A DNA stretch of 64,000 nt from Arthrobacter sp. U41 (GCF_001750145.1 NZ_CP015734.1:62001-126000); one strand, 5' to 3'. Positions 44,341 to 54,710 are shown, numbered from the stretch's first letter. The notes: generated by a model not told the origin, from the sequence alone. A program made the numbers and translations.

Positions 44341-45240
44341 TTAACCACGGGGGTTAATGACGCGGCTGGCGGGTGGTTGATCTTTGAGTGAGGTGTGGTC
44401 GCGGGTGTGATTCTAGTGGTGGAGCCAGGATGGGAAAGCGGCAGCACGCTCGGTCTCTGAGGTGTAGGGGCGGGCGTAGGCCCACTCCTCGAGCATGGTG
44501 CGGTTGAACCGTTCGACCTTGCCGTTGGTTTGGGGCCGGTAGGGGCGGGTCCGTTTGTGTTTGATGTCCGGGCTGAGGGCCTGGGCGAAGGCGCGGGAGC
44601 GGTAGCAGGAGACCTCGTCCGTCAGGACCCGCTGGACGGTGAACCCGGCGGCGTTGAACGCCGCGTTGGCCCGTTCCCAGAAACCTGCTGCGGTCTCCTT
44701 TTTCTCGTCGGTCAGTATCTCGGTGTAGGCAAACCGGGAGTGGTCATCGACCGCGCTGTGTAGGTAGGCGTAGCCCGGGCGCCGGTTGGCGTCGGTGCCG
44801 GTCTTGTTCCGTTTGCCCGTGGCCCGGCCGGTGACACGGTGTCCGGCGCCGTCCGGGATCCGTCCGAGTTTCTTGATGTCCACGTGGATCAGGTCTCCGG
44901 GGTTCTGATGCTCGTAGCGGCGGATCACACTGCCGGCGCCCCGGTCCAGCCAGGACAGCCGGGCCAGCCGGTACCGGGAGAGGACCTTGTTCACGGTGGA
45001 GGGATGGATGCACAGGAGGTAGCCCGATCCTTGCCGGCTCCCAGTGCCGGTTGACCCTTAGGGCGATGATCCGTCGTTCCCTCCGTGCCGGTGTCCGGTG
45101 CGGGGACCGTGAGGGGCGGCTGGAGAGGTCCTCCCCCCGTCCTCGCCAAGGTCCCGGTAACGGTCGGCCCAGCGAGCGTGAGTCGGCGTGCCTGGACTGC
45201 CGGGGACCGAATCCAGGCGTGCCCGATGCCATCGCACCGC
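44341..45240 (-). pseudogene. IS481 family transposase, inactivated
   Basis: The rve-core transposase is clear at 44413-44994: GDLIHVDIKKLGRIPDGAGH (first Asp), YLHSAVDDHSRFAYTEILTD (second Asp) and RPYRPQTNGKVERFNRTMLE (Glu). An amber codon near 44410 replaces the Tyr of the family WLHHYNHTR motif; the expected tail (DHTSLKDQPPASRVINPRG) continues in frame to a stop at 44341. The N-terminus is split by frameshifts near 45000 and 45130. The element is dead in cis. Confidence 0.85.
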
Positions 45241-45457
45241 ATGTAGGTTTTGCTTCCCGGGATGGACGTGGGCCCTATGTTCCCTTCATTTTGTCAGCAA
45301 TGAGGGCTTCCCGCCTGAGGTCGGAAGAAAGTAAGATTCTTGCCTGTTTTGGCCTTTCCCGTAGGGTTGTGAGCAACATCAGTCTGGGACTGACCCACAA
45401 TGAGCCTTCCAGGCCTGCCCGGATGAACATTCCGGAGACTCTAGGAGATTGTCGTGA

Positions 45458-47230
<1,773 letters not shown>

Positions 47231-47276
47231 GTCCTCGAAAAAACCGCGGCGCCCCCAACCGGGTCCCCTTTGGCGG

Positions 47277-47966
47277 TTAGTCCGCAGGTGGTTGCGGCGG
47301 GCCTGTCCGGGTGGCGTATATCGCGGCCTGGGTGCGTCGTTCGAAGCCCAGTTTGGCCAGCAGCGAGGAGACGTAGTTCTTCACGGTCTTCTCCGCCAGG
47401 AACATCTCTTCGCCGATCTGCCGGTTCGTCAGGCCCCGGGCGATAAGGCTGAGGACCTTCTTCTCCTGCGGGGTCAGGGCCTCCAGCCGCGGGTCGGTCG
47501 GGGCCTCGGGGATCCCTTCGAGCATGCGTTCGGCAACCCCGGGGGCGAAGAGCTTCTCGCCGTCGGCGGTGCGCCGGATTTCCTCGACGAGTTCGTTGTT
47601 GCCGATCCGCTTGAGGAGATAGCCCGATGCTCCGGCCAGAACGGCTCCGCGGAGAGCGTGTTCGTCATCGTAGCTGGTCAGGATCAGGCATTTGAGTCCG
47701 GGGTCGACGGAGCGGACGTCCCGGCAGACCTCGATGCCTGTACCGTCGGGCAACCGCCCGTCCAGGACCACGACGTCGGGCTTCAGCGCCGGGATGCGGC
47801 GGGTTGCTTCGACGGCCGATCCGCTTACGCCCACGATCTCGAAGCCTTCGTGCTCGAGCAGGTCCCTGAGACCCTCCCGGACGAGCTCATGGTCATCGAG
47901 GATGAACACTCTCACCGGTGCCGGTGAGAGTGTTTCGGTGCGGGCGTCTGTTGCGGGTGTGGTCAT
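47277..47966 (-). CDS. DosR/DevR-type LuxR response regulator
   Basis: A 229-residue NarL/LuxR-type regulator. The receiver has RVFILDDHELVREGLRDLLE (acidic pair), DVVVLDGRLPDGTGIEVCRD (phospho-Asp) and GASGYLLKRIGNNELVEEI. The C-terminal HTH is LTPQEKKVLSLIARGLTNRQ, IGEEMFLAEKTVKNYVSSLL. High similarity in pattern to mycobacterial DevR. ATG at 47966 has AGGAGG six bases upstream. A DosR-like box lies about 100 bases upstream, suggesting autoregulation. Confidence 0.93.
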   Translation of the reverse strand: MTTPATDARTETLSPAPVRVFILDDHELVREGLRDLLEHEGFEIVGVSGSAVEATRRIPALKPDVVVLDGRLPDGTGIEVCRDVRSVDPGLKCLILTSYDDEHALRGAVLAGASGYLLKRIGNNELVEEIRRTADGEKLFAPGVAERMLEGIPEAPTDPRLEALTPQEKKVLSLIARGLTNRQIGEEMFLAEKTVKNYVSSLLAKLGFERRTQAAIYATRTGPPQPPAD

Positions 47967-48040
47967 GCAGATCCTCCTTGGATCAGTATCTTCCCGGTCC
48001 GCTTCCTGCGGCCGCCCCCTACGGAAGGCACGATATATAA

Positions 48041-48083
48041 TTTTGCCCCGTCAGGCCGCGGGGCAACAGGGACCATAGTCCCT
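48041..48083. promoter_or_regulatory. DosR-like box beside a hairpin
   Basis: GGGACCATAGTCCC (48069-48082) is a near match to the DosR consensus core GGGACTTTAGTCCC, with perfect GGGAC/GTCCC arms. A TTGCCCCG...CGGGGCAA hairpin (48041-48066) is directly beside it. The box is about 100 bases 5' of the response-regulator start and could also serve rightward genes. Confidence 0.7.
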
Positions 48084-48593
48084 AACCGTCCGGGCCATCA
48101 CATGGGGCGCCGATGGCGACGTTCTCACTGGTCAAATGCCGCAACGGTTTTCTCCGGCGGAAGCCGCGTTGGCTGGAACGGGACCGGGCGACGCCGGCCA
48201 GCGTCACGCCGCTCCTGCCCCGGACGCAAGAACGCGGTCCGGGCTTGCCTGATAGGTATCGTCGTCCGCCACGTACCGGTGATGCGGCAAACCCGTGGAA
48301 CGCAATCCGGGGGCTTGTGGCCCTTCCCGGCCCCGGCGCCCCGGCACTAGTTTCAGGGAGGCCGGGGCAGATGCTCACGCGCTTTCAAATGACCACGGAC
48401 CGGTTCCGGGGTGTAGCGAGTGGCCTTCCGGGGGCGGAACGGGTGCAAAAGTGCCGGGCATTGGAACCAGGCAGGCCGGGGAGGCCGTTCGTCCCGGTTC
48501 GTCTTGGGCTCGAAGGACAGGATCACCGCGTGGGGCCTTGGCTGACGTGCCCCCGTGCCACCAGTGAGAACCCGCACCCGGAAAGGGAGAACC
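48084..48593. other. Intergenic, no gene recognised
   Basis: About 510 bases between the DosR-like box and the small gene at 48594. Open frames here are long but have no family resemblance or credible starts. Confidence 0.4.
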
Positions 48594-48974
48594 ATGATGA
48601 ATCGCCCGGCGTACCGCGCCCGTGTCAGGGAGCAGCAAACCGAAGCGGCAGCCGAACCCCTGGCTGGACAGGACCCTCGAATCCGCGCTGATCCGGCCTG
48701 GCAGGACCTGCAGCCCGGTGATCGTGTCACTGCTTACCCTCCAGGCGGGGCGGCAACTGCCGGGGTCGTGGACACGATGACCGGCGAGAGGGACATCATC
48801 TGGGTCCGCTTCGATGGAGCGATCGGACGGCGAATGATCCACGGGGACGAGAACATCACCATCACCGTCCATCCAGCTGGTGAGACCGGTACCCCGGACC
48901 GTGGCTCCCGAACCGGGCCCGGCCCCAGAACAAGTGAGAGGACCAGAGACCGGGAAGGACGACGGACTGAATAA
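48594..48974 (+). CDS. Hypothetical protein with SH3-like core
   Basis: A 126-residue protein. PAWQDLQPGDRVTAYPPGGA, AGVVDTMTGERDIIWVRFDG and RRMIHGDENITITVH look like a small beta-barrel. The tail is Arg/Thr/Gly-rich and probably disordered. AAAGGGAGA lies just before the ATG at 48594. Function unknown; possibly a stress-induced protein given the DosR neighbourhood. Confidence 0.6.
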   Translation: MMNRPAYRARVREQQTEAAAEPLAGQDPRIRADPAWQDLQPGDRVTAYPPGGAATAGVVDTMTGERDIIWVRFDGAIGRRMIHGDENITITVHPAGETGTPDRGSRTGPGPRTSERTRDREGRRTE

Positions 48975-49460
48975 TCCGGTTGTCGTCTCCGGAGGACCTT
49001 CTCAGAGCCCCAGGTACCGCCGATCTCCTGCCACATGAATGACTCGGCGCCCTTCGCCTCAGCCGGCCACCGTGCCCGGCCTGAGAGCCCGGGACCCTGG
49101 ACACGCGGGTCCTCCCGCACCTAGTGTCCTGCGCCTGAAATCCGGTTCAGAAGTAAAAACACAGCGGTGCCCCCGGGGACTCCCCGGGGGCACCGCTGTA
49201 CCTGTGTGTTGTTGGCTATAGCAAACCAACCCTGCCAGCATGGCATACCGAGGCATCATCTCGGATTTGATCGCTTTATCGAGACGGTCCGGTAGGTGAT
49301 GATCGAGGGCGGCCAGGACCGTCAGTGACAGCACGAAGTTCACGAGAGTCAGCGGTTCCATGAGGGGCCTGTTGCCTCACGCCAATAGGTCCGGGAAGCC
49401 ATGTGGGCCCTCCGAGCAGCTCAAGGCTGGGCCCCGCCGCCACTGGTTCGTTCGGCCCGG
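48975..49460. other. Intergenic with a large perfect hairpin
   Basis: Contains perfect 19-bp arms (49161-49179 and 49181-49199, start ACAGCGGTGCCCCC) around one base, with no clear T run. On the minus strand a short hydrophobic frame from 49361 (MEPLTLVNFVLSLTVLAALD) precedes the hairpin and could be a small membrane peptide or leader. The hairpin may be a terminator or attenuator. I do not call a gene. Confidence 0.5.
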
Positions 49461-50042
49461 TCATCCTTGCCCGGGGGTTTCCGGCACGATGCGCTGCAGG
49501 AGAGCGTCGTGGGCCTTTTGCAGGGTCTCTGCCCGGGCCTCGGCCGCGGCCACCCTGGCCGCCGCGTCGGCTGCGGTGTTGCTGGCCTGCTGTTCGGCGG
49601 CGCGTGCCTGCTCCAGCTGCGCCTCCATCGCCGCGGCCTGGGTATCCAGTGCGGTGACCCGGGCGGTGAGTTCCGTGACGGCGGCGTCTTTCTCGTCGCT
49701 GACCTTGTCCAGGTCAGCGACGAGTTCGGAGATCTCCAGCGCGAGATCCTTCTTCTCCTGCGCCCAAACCGCTTCCGCAGCTGCGTGCCGCTCATTGGCC
49801 ACGGTAGACGCTTCGGCCCAGCAGGCCCCTGCCAGGCGCGCCGCCTGTTCCAGCACCGCTGTCGGCGTCGCGGCGACCTGGCCTCCCGCGGCCTGCTTCT
49901 CCTCGACCCACTCCTTCAGGTAACGGGTGGCGTCGGCGTTGCTCACACCCGCCGCCGCCCGCACCGTCGAGACGGTAGGCCGGCGCTCGGCACTGATCTG
50001 CTCCGCAGCAGCAAACACACGGTCTTTCACACTCAACGCCAC
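49461..50042 (-). CDS. KfrA-like DNA-binding coiled-coil protein (copy 2)
   Basis: About 193 residues from a GTG at 50042 (VALSVKDRVF). KfrA domain: SVKDRVFAAAEQISAERRPT, VSTVRAAAGVSNADATRYLK, EWVEEKQAAGGQ. Coiled coil: ISELVADLDKVSDEKDAAVT, EAQLEQARAAEQQASNTAAD. The C-terminus AHDALLQRIVPETPGQG matches the relic at 13951. An upstream start at 50120 would translate the operator itself and is rejected. Copy 1 has two partner genes; copy 2 stands alone. Confidence 0.85.
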   Translation of the reverse strand: MALSVKDRVFAAAEQISAERRPTVSTVRAAAGVSNADATRYLKEWVEEKQAAGGQVAATPTAVLEQAARLAGACWAEASTVANERHAAAEAVWAQEKKDLALEISELVADLDKVSDEKDAAVTELTARVTALDTQAAAMEAQLEQARAAEQQASNTAADAAARVAAAEARAETLQKAHDALLQRIVPETPGQG

Positions 50043-50056
50043 GGCGACAACCTCAA

Positions 50057-50112
50057 AAGTAGTAGGAGTAGTAGTAGTAGTAGTAGTAACAACACTACTA
50101 CTCCTACTACTT
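50057..50112. promoter_or_regulatory. Palindromic operator of kfrA copy 2
   Basis: Perfect 18-bp arms, AAGTAGTAGGAGTAGTAG at 50057-50074 and its complement at 50095-50112. Between them lies a run of extra GTA triplets (50075-50088). The arms contain the same AGTAGTAGGAGTAGTA core as the copy 1 operator, but the spacer is 20 rather than 4 bases. Confidence 0.8.
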
Positions 50113-50224
50113 AATGGCAATACCGCCGCCGCCGAATTCGACGGCTATGTCAGCCCTTACCGCCTCCGGCAGCTCATGGGGCCCGGCGGCGGACCCAATA
50201 GCCCCACCCTTGCTGTGATCCACG

Positions 50225-50602
50225 TTGCTGGCCCGTCCTCGGGGAGGCCGTGGGCCCCAAGATGGGCTCAATCATGGACAGGGCCGTTACGGCGCGCTCC
50301 GGACGCGGCCCGGGCTGGGCCGGCAACGCATCGCTGAGTTGATCCGTGCCGAGCCGGCCACCGTCGGGTATCACCTGGTCATCGCCCGGGGCCAAGACCC
50401 CGGGCTCGAGGCCGCGAAGCAGCAGAAGGAACCTTGCCCCCCGGCGTACCGTGACTGCCTCCCCCCGCGTCCCGGAATCGGCGGGGAACGCCAGGGCCGC
50501 TGCGGACGAATCCCGGTGGCATGACCGGCTCGCCCAGCTGGCGGACTTCCGCGCCGAAGGCAACGACTGGCCCTGCCCTCAAGGAGACTTCCTCCCAACC
50601 TA
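50225..50602 (+). pseudogene. Helicase-associated (HA) domain protein, frameshifted remnant
   Basis: The first frame reads GRQRIAELIRAEPATVGYHL and VIARGQDPGLEAAKQQ. Near 50440 it shifts to a frame reading ESRWHDRLAQLADFRAEGND WP (shown split). The second part matches EARWHDRLAELVDFRAEGND at 54470. It ends early at PQGDFLPT, so the last HA repeat is missing. A broken copy of a repeat-type DNA-binding protein. Confidence 0.6.
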
Positions 50603-50646
50603 GGAGTAAGAGACGACTACCCTCCGAACGCTCTGCTACACTCACA

Positions 50647-50670
50647 GTACGACGCAAACACGTGTCGTAC
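50647..50670. promoter_or_regulatory. Inverted repeat upstream of YfbU gene
   Basis: GTACGAC, ten bases, GTCGTAC, 34 bases before the ATG at 50704. Probable operator; the gene product has its own N-terminal DNA-binding motif, so autoregulation is plausible. Confidence 0.5.
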
Positions 50671-50703
50671 GCTGCGTATGCAGTGTCTTACAGAAGTGGG
50701 AAA

Positions 50704-51456
50704 ATGGCTACCATTACAGTCCGTGTTGAGGACGCAGTTAGAGACGCACTCCAGGCGAAAGCCGAAGAGGAACGCCAGACGCTCAGCGATTTCGTTCGTG
50801 ACCGTCTTCAGGATGCAGTCTTTGGGTTTCGTGAGCAGGAATCAGACAAAGAAGGTTTGGAACCTGATTCGCTCTCCCCACTGGATCGCCACACTCTCGC
50901 GCTTTTGCACCGCATACTTGGCCGCGTGCTGCCTGAAGATGCAAACGATGTGGACGGGGATCGGGACTACCAGCTGGAACGGGCGAAGGTTCTAGAGAAG
51001 GGATTCACCAAGGAATACTGGATTGAATTTGCAGGCATACGCCCCGAGCTAACTGCTCGCCAGTGCGCGTTCGTCATGGACGTGCTGGACATGTTCCGCA
51101 TCGCTCTCTATAGCCTCAATAGCCTCCGGGAAAAGGGAACTGAAATCGAGGACTCTCTCGCACACGCACTGACCTTCCAAGGCTTTGATCACAACGACAA
51201 GCTCGAAAACCAGATGTCTGACTACGTGCGCTTCCTCGTGAAGGACGAAAAATGGACGGAACAGGAAGAATTTGTCCTTGGCCCGGAGCGTGGGAACTCG
51301 CACCATCAGATGGCCGATGTCTACTCACGGATGCTGACCGCATACCGAGAAGTAAAACAAAACCGCCCGCGGTCAGCCGGCCCGAAAGCCTACCTCCTCA
51401 GCGAAGCGGACCTTACGAAAATTGCTGCCGCCAGAGTCCACCCCTCAAACCGCTAG
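50704..51456 (+). CDS. YfbU domain protein with ribbon-helix-helix N-terminus
   Basis: A 250-residue protein. The N-terminus (MATITVRVEDAVRDALQAKA, EEERQTLSDFVRDRL) is a ribbon-helix-helix DNA-binding motif like many antitoxins. Residues about 65-235 are a YfbU domain: RHTLALLHRILGRVLPEDAN, LEKGFTKEYWIEFAGIRPEL, VLDMFRIALYSLNSL. Overproduced YfbU has been linked to growth arrest, which raises a toxin-antitoxin idea in one chain; this is inference. Start chosen at 50704 where the RHH begins. Confidence 0.85.
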   Translation: MATITVRVEDAVRDALQAKAEEERQTLSDFVRDRLQDAVFGFREQESDKEGLEPDSLSPLDRHTLALLHRILGRVLPEDANDVDGDRDYQLERAKVLEKGFTKEYWIEFAGIRPELTARQCAFVMDVLDMFRIALYSLNSLREKGTEIEDSLAHALTFQGFDHNDKLENQMSDYVRFLVKDEKWTEQEEFVLGPERGNSHHQMADVYSRMLTAYREVKQNRPRSAGPKAYLLSEADLTKIAAARVHPSNR

Positions 51457-51620
51457 CGCCAGTGACAGCCTGCTCGGCCAAGATGGGCAAACCCACGGTT
51501 GCGAAACCTCGCACGACCACTATGACGTGAAGACTCTCACAAGCCTCACGAGGTACCTGAACCGAACCGGTACACCTGGTTCTGTTTCAGTAGGGACTCT
51601 TGTGGGAAGCGAGACGCACC

Positions 51621-51698
51621 GATGCCGATGCCGATGCCAATGCCAATGCCAATGCCAATGCCAATGCCAATGCCAATGCCAATGCCAATGCCAATGCC
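51621..51698. repeat. Hexanucleotide tandem repeat (13 units)
   Basis: Three GATGCC units (51621-51638) followed by ten perfect AATGCC units (51639-51698). No other part of the window has such a microsatellite. In one frame it encodes 13 Met-Pro repeats at the start of the next ORF; every unit contains an ATG. Confidence 0.95.
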
Positions 51699-51948
51699 AA
51701 TGATGAGCATCGAGCACTGGCGGCTACCGGCTGGCCTCGGACACGTAATTTCGGCGCCGCAGACCAAAGGGCTGCGCTCCGATTGCTTCGTCCAAGCGTT
51801 GCTGTTGGCGTCCACTGGCCGGGCGTTGGCGGGCCTGGGTAACGAAGGATACGAACGCGTTGCACCCACCCGGGAGCCTGATTTCTACCTGGCGCCATGG
51901 CCGGCCTTCGAGGCACAGTGGCAAAGCTTTGTCGTCTCCAGACGGTAG
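51622..51948 (+). CDS. Hypothetical protein with Met-Pro repeat N-terminus
   Basis: A 108-residue frame. Residues 1-26 are 13 Met-Pro pairs from the hexanucleotide repeat. Then come MMSIEHWRLPAGLGHVISAP, SDCFVQALLLASTGRALAGL and EPDFYLAPWPAFEAQWQSFV, which look like a real protein. The functional start may be any ATG of the repeat or MMSIEH at 51700. It ends 73 bases before the methylase. Family unknown. Confidence 0.5.
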   Translation: MPMPMPMPMPMPMPMPMPMPMPMPMPMMSIEHWRLPAGLGHVISAPQTKGLRSDCFVQALLLASTGRALAGLGNEGYERVAPTREPDFYLAPWPAFEAQWQSFVVSRR

Positions 51949-52021
51949 TCTCGTACTGGGCTCAAAACGCGCGACACGCAACGTATTTGAGTCCTCACTG
52001 GTATCCGGAGGAATGGGTCGT

Positions 52022-53098
52022 ATGAGCACCGCAGTCGAACTAGAGTCACCTATGCGAAGCCGGGTTGCCGCGCTTGCGCGAGCGGCGACCTACCCGCGGC
52101 TTCGGTATATGGGCTCCAAGTACAAGCTCGCGCCCCACCTCGGAACCGTCTTTAACGAGATTGGCGGGACCACTTTTCTTGATGCGTTCAGTGGCTCCGG
52201 ATTCGTCGGATACCTCGCAAAAGCCATGGGCTACGCCGTCACCACCAATGACTATCTCCACTTCCCATCGGTGATCTCCCGCGCGTCCATGGTGAACGAC
52301 ACCACCCTCTTGACCGATGAAGTGATCGCCACCATCTGTGGCCCAGCAGCAGACAGTCGGAACTTCATCCAGACAACCTTTAGGGATGTCTTTTTCGCCG
52401 AAGACGATCGCGTATTCCTCGACTCTGCCTGGTCACACATTGATTCCATGACCGGCTTTGAGCGGGATATTGCCCTTGCCGCGCTCATCCTCTCTGCTGC
52501 AAGAAAGCAGCCGCGTGGCGTATTCACCATTTCCGGAGACCTCTCCCACTATGACGATGGCCGACGGGACCTATCGTTGCCTCTGCGCGACCACTTCCGG
52601 GAACGCGCTGCAGAGTACAACGCAGCCGTGTTCTCCGCCGGTCAAGAGGGCAGGGCAGTCACGGGCGATGTTTTCGATCTGGCCAAGACAGACTACGACG
52701 TCGTCTACCTGGACCCCCCTTACGCACCGCCCACTGACGATGCCGACTACACAAAGAGGTACCACTTCCTGGAAGGTCTATCGGACTACTGGGTAGGACG
52801 CGAAATCATGCAGAAGACCAAGACCAAGAAGATCCCCAAACAGGCTTCGGTTTTCGCCAACAAACGCACCATCGAAGATGCGCTGGAGCGAACGTTCGAC
52901 AAATTCAAAGATGCCGGCGCAATAGTGATGTCCTACTCATCCAACGCGCTGCCCGGCGATGCCAGGATCAAAGAACTGCTTGGCACTGTGAAACCCAATG
53001 TCGAAGTACGCATGATTGATCACCAGTACCACTTCGGAACCCACTCCACGGCAGCACGGCGGTCCGTCCAGGAATACATTTTCATCGGGAGAGACTGA
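52022..53098 (+). CDS. D12-class adenine-specific DNA methyltransferase
   Basis: A 358-residue class alpha N6-adenine methylase. YPRLRYMGSKYKLAPHLGTV and FLDAFSGSGFVGYLAK hold the SAM motif I. VVYLDPPYAPPTDDADYTKR holds the catalytic D-P-P-Y. The specificity part lies between. ATG at 52022 has GGAGGA nine bases upstream. The stop is 4 bases before the endonuclease start. It should protect DNA from the partner; a GATC-like site is a guess from the family of the endonuclease. Confidence 0.92.
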   Translation: MSTAVELESPMRSRVAALARAATYPRLRYMGSKYKLAPHLGTVFNEIGGTTFLDAFSGSGFVGYLAKAMGYAVTTNDYLHFPSVISRASMVNDTTLLTDEVIATICGPAADSRNFIQTTFRDVFFAEDDRVFLDSAWSHIDSMTGFERDIALAALILSAARKQPRGVFTISGDLSHYDDGRRDLSLPLRDHFRERAAEYNAAVFSAGQEGRAVTGDVFDLAKTDYDVVYLDPPYAPPTDDADYTKRYHFLEGLSDYWVGREIMQKTKTKKIPKQASVFANKRTIEDALERTFDKFKDAGAIVMSYSSNALPGDARIKELLGTVKPNVEVRMIDHQYHFGTHSTAARRSVQEYIFIGRD

Positions 53099-53102
53099 CA
53101 GC

Positions 53103-53957
53103 GTGCCTACTGCTATACCAAGCTTCGAGGAGTACGTAGCTTCCCTCGGCGCTCTTACCTCCCATGTCGATCCCACACTGGAGAACGAAGAAGGCCGGCT
53201 TATCAAAGCGGCCGCAGAAGGGCTTGCCGCTCTGGAGTCAATCACCCGGGAATCACTCGCAGCCTGGGTCGCCGAGCAACCGCGAGGTACCGGGGTTGGT
53301 GTCTTAGGCCTTGTAGTGGGCCTTTCGCAGGAAGCACTGAGAAACAGCCTTCGTCATGGCCTCGGCTCGCCCGCCTTTCCCAAGGCGGCCCGGGAAAATC
53401 CTGTCGGACTAGTGGACTACATGGAAGCAGAATATTCACTGCTGAGCCTCTTGGAGTCCCAGCGTGGCCGCCAGTATGACTTTGGAGATGTTCTGGTCGC
53501 GCGAGCAGGGACAAGAGCCCTAGCAACCCGTGCAGGCCAGGCTGGCAGGCAGCTGGAAGACGAAATTGAAGAAATTGCCAAGAGTCTTGGCCTGCCCTAT
53601 CAGACCCGATGCAGATTTGAGGGACGGACCGCCAGCGCTCCCTGCGACCTCGCACTCCCCGCCGGCGATTCTGCAGCTCAAATAGTGGTCGCCGCTAAAT
53701 CCTTCGGCTCAACAGGAAGCAAGCTTACAGACGCCGTCCGCGAGATAGAAGAAATGGCTTTGGTACGGAAGCCAACCCAGTTCGTGTTCGCCGTCATCGA
53801 CGGCATCGGTTGGAAAGGGCGCATCAACGACCTCCGCCGGATTTACAACCTCTGGTCATCGGGCCAAATCAATGGCATGTACACGCTCGCCTCGCTTGGG
53901 CAATTCCAAGACGACTTAGCAGAGGCAGCTGCAATCCTTCGTATGACCAAAGACTAG
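53103..53957 (+). CDS. DpnII-family-like type II restriction endonuclease
   Basis: A 284-residue protein from a GTG at 53103. The C-terminal half has the nuclease-like core: LEDEIEEIAKSLGLPYQTRC, SAPCDLALPAGDSAAQIVVA and AKSFGSTGSKLTDAVREIEE. The Asp of PCDLALP and the Lys of AAKSF suit a PD-(D/E)xK site, but the expected acidic residue two before Lys is Ala. It may be normal for this branch or may signal loss of activity. The arrangement with the methylase argues for a type II R-M pair. Confidence 0.75.
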   Translation: MPTAIPSFEEYVASLGALTSHVDPTLENEEGRLIKAAAEGLAALESITRESLAAWVAEQPRGTGVGVLGLVVGLSQEALRNSLRHGLGSPAFPKAARENPVGLVDYMEAEYSLLSLLESQRGRQYDFGDVLVARAGTRALATRAGQAGRQLEDEIEEIAKSLGLPYQTRCRFEGRTASAPCDLALPAGDSAAQIVVAAKSFGSTGSKLTDAVREIEEMALVRKPTQFVFAVIDGIGWKGRINDLRRIYNLWSSGQINGMYTLASLGQFQDDLAEAAAILRMTKD

Positions 53958-54173
53958 ACCGCATCGCACATGTGATGGATCGTCACTGTCGCCGTCTAGC
54001 CTCAAACATTGAACAACAATGCCTGGCAAAGCGACCAACACGCGGGTACGGGCGGCGGCGCCTACACGGACATAGGTCAGGGCCCATATACCAGGGCTGA
54101 TGCAAAGTCGTCGGGCAAGTCTGGCGGAGGGGCGCTGACACGTGCCGGTGGGTGCTTTTAAAGAAGGGGAACT

Positions 54174-54430
54174 CCTGTTAAACAGGTGATTGTCTAGATC
54201 GCCGCTTAGCAGGAGTTCCTTCATGCCATCTTCCCCCATCCAGGCCCTCGCACGCCACTTGGAGGACATGCCGGCACAGGCGAAGCCGGCCGTGACGCCC
54301 GGCACGATGCGGGCCGTCCTGGATTCCGTCCCGGATCCCAGGAAACGCCGGGGCATCCGGTACGGGCTGACGGGAATCCTGGCCCTGGCAATCTGCGCCG
54401 TCCTCTCCGGGGCGAAGTCAACGGTCTTGC
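54174..54430 (+). pseudogene. ISAs1-type transposase N-terminal fragment
   Basis: The frame from 54223 reads MPSSPIQALARHLEDMPAQA, PGTMRAVLDSVPDPRKRRGI and LTGILALAICAVLSGAKS, the N-terminal domain of ISAs1/H-repeat transposases. Before it (54174 on) is a leader with GGGAACTCCTGTTAAACAG and inverted AGCAGGAGTTCC, probably the terminal repeat. The catalytic core is replaced by the HA sequence that follows. The preceding gap (53958-54173) holds nothing recognised. Confidence 0.7.
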
Positions 54431-54710
54431 CCGGGTGCCGGGGTGGGCCGAAAACCGCCGGGAAGCGGCGGATGAAGCGCGGTGGCATGACCGGCTCGCC
54501 GAGCTCGTGGACTTCCGCGCCGAGGGCAACGACTGGCCCCGCCACCACGACTTTGAGTCAGAGCGTGAACACACGCTCGGGGTGTGGATCCACACCCAGC
54601 GGTACAAACGGCGCCGGACCGACCTCGACCCCGTGAAGGTCCAGCTCCTGGACGCCGCCGTTCCCGGATGGCAGGCGGGCAGGACCCGGGGCCGCCCTCC
54701 CCGGCGATAA
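54420..54710 (+). pseudogene. Helicase-associated (HA) domain fragment
   Basis: The frame reads PGWAENRREAADEARWHDRL, AELVDFRAEGNDWPRHHDF and LGVWIHTQRYKRRRTDLDPV, an HA repeat with the usual W...LG.W...QR pattern. It ends in a basic RGRPPRR tail. It lacks its own start and is joined out of frame to the transposase fragment at 54430. It holds the part missing in the 50225 copy. Confidence 0.65.

Noticed and set aside
48113..48691. Plus-strand frame of about 190 residues after the DosR-like box
   Set aside because: Arg/Pro/Gly-rich with no family pattern; the real gene there uses another frame from 48594 with a good ribosome site.
51520..51717. His-Trp or Ala-Asn repeat proteins from the hexanucleotide repeat
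   Set aside because: Other frames of the same repeat; only the Met-Pro frame continues into protein-like sequence.
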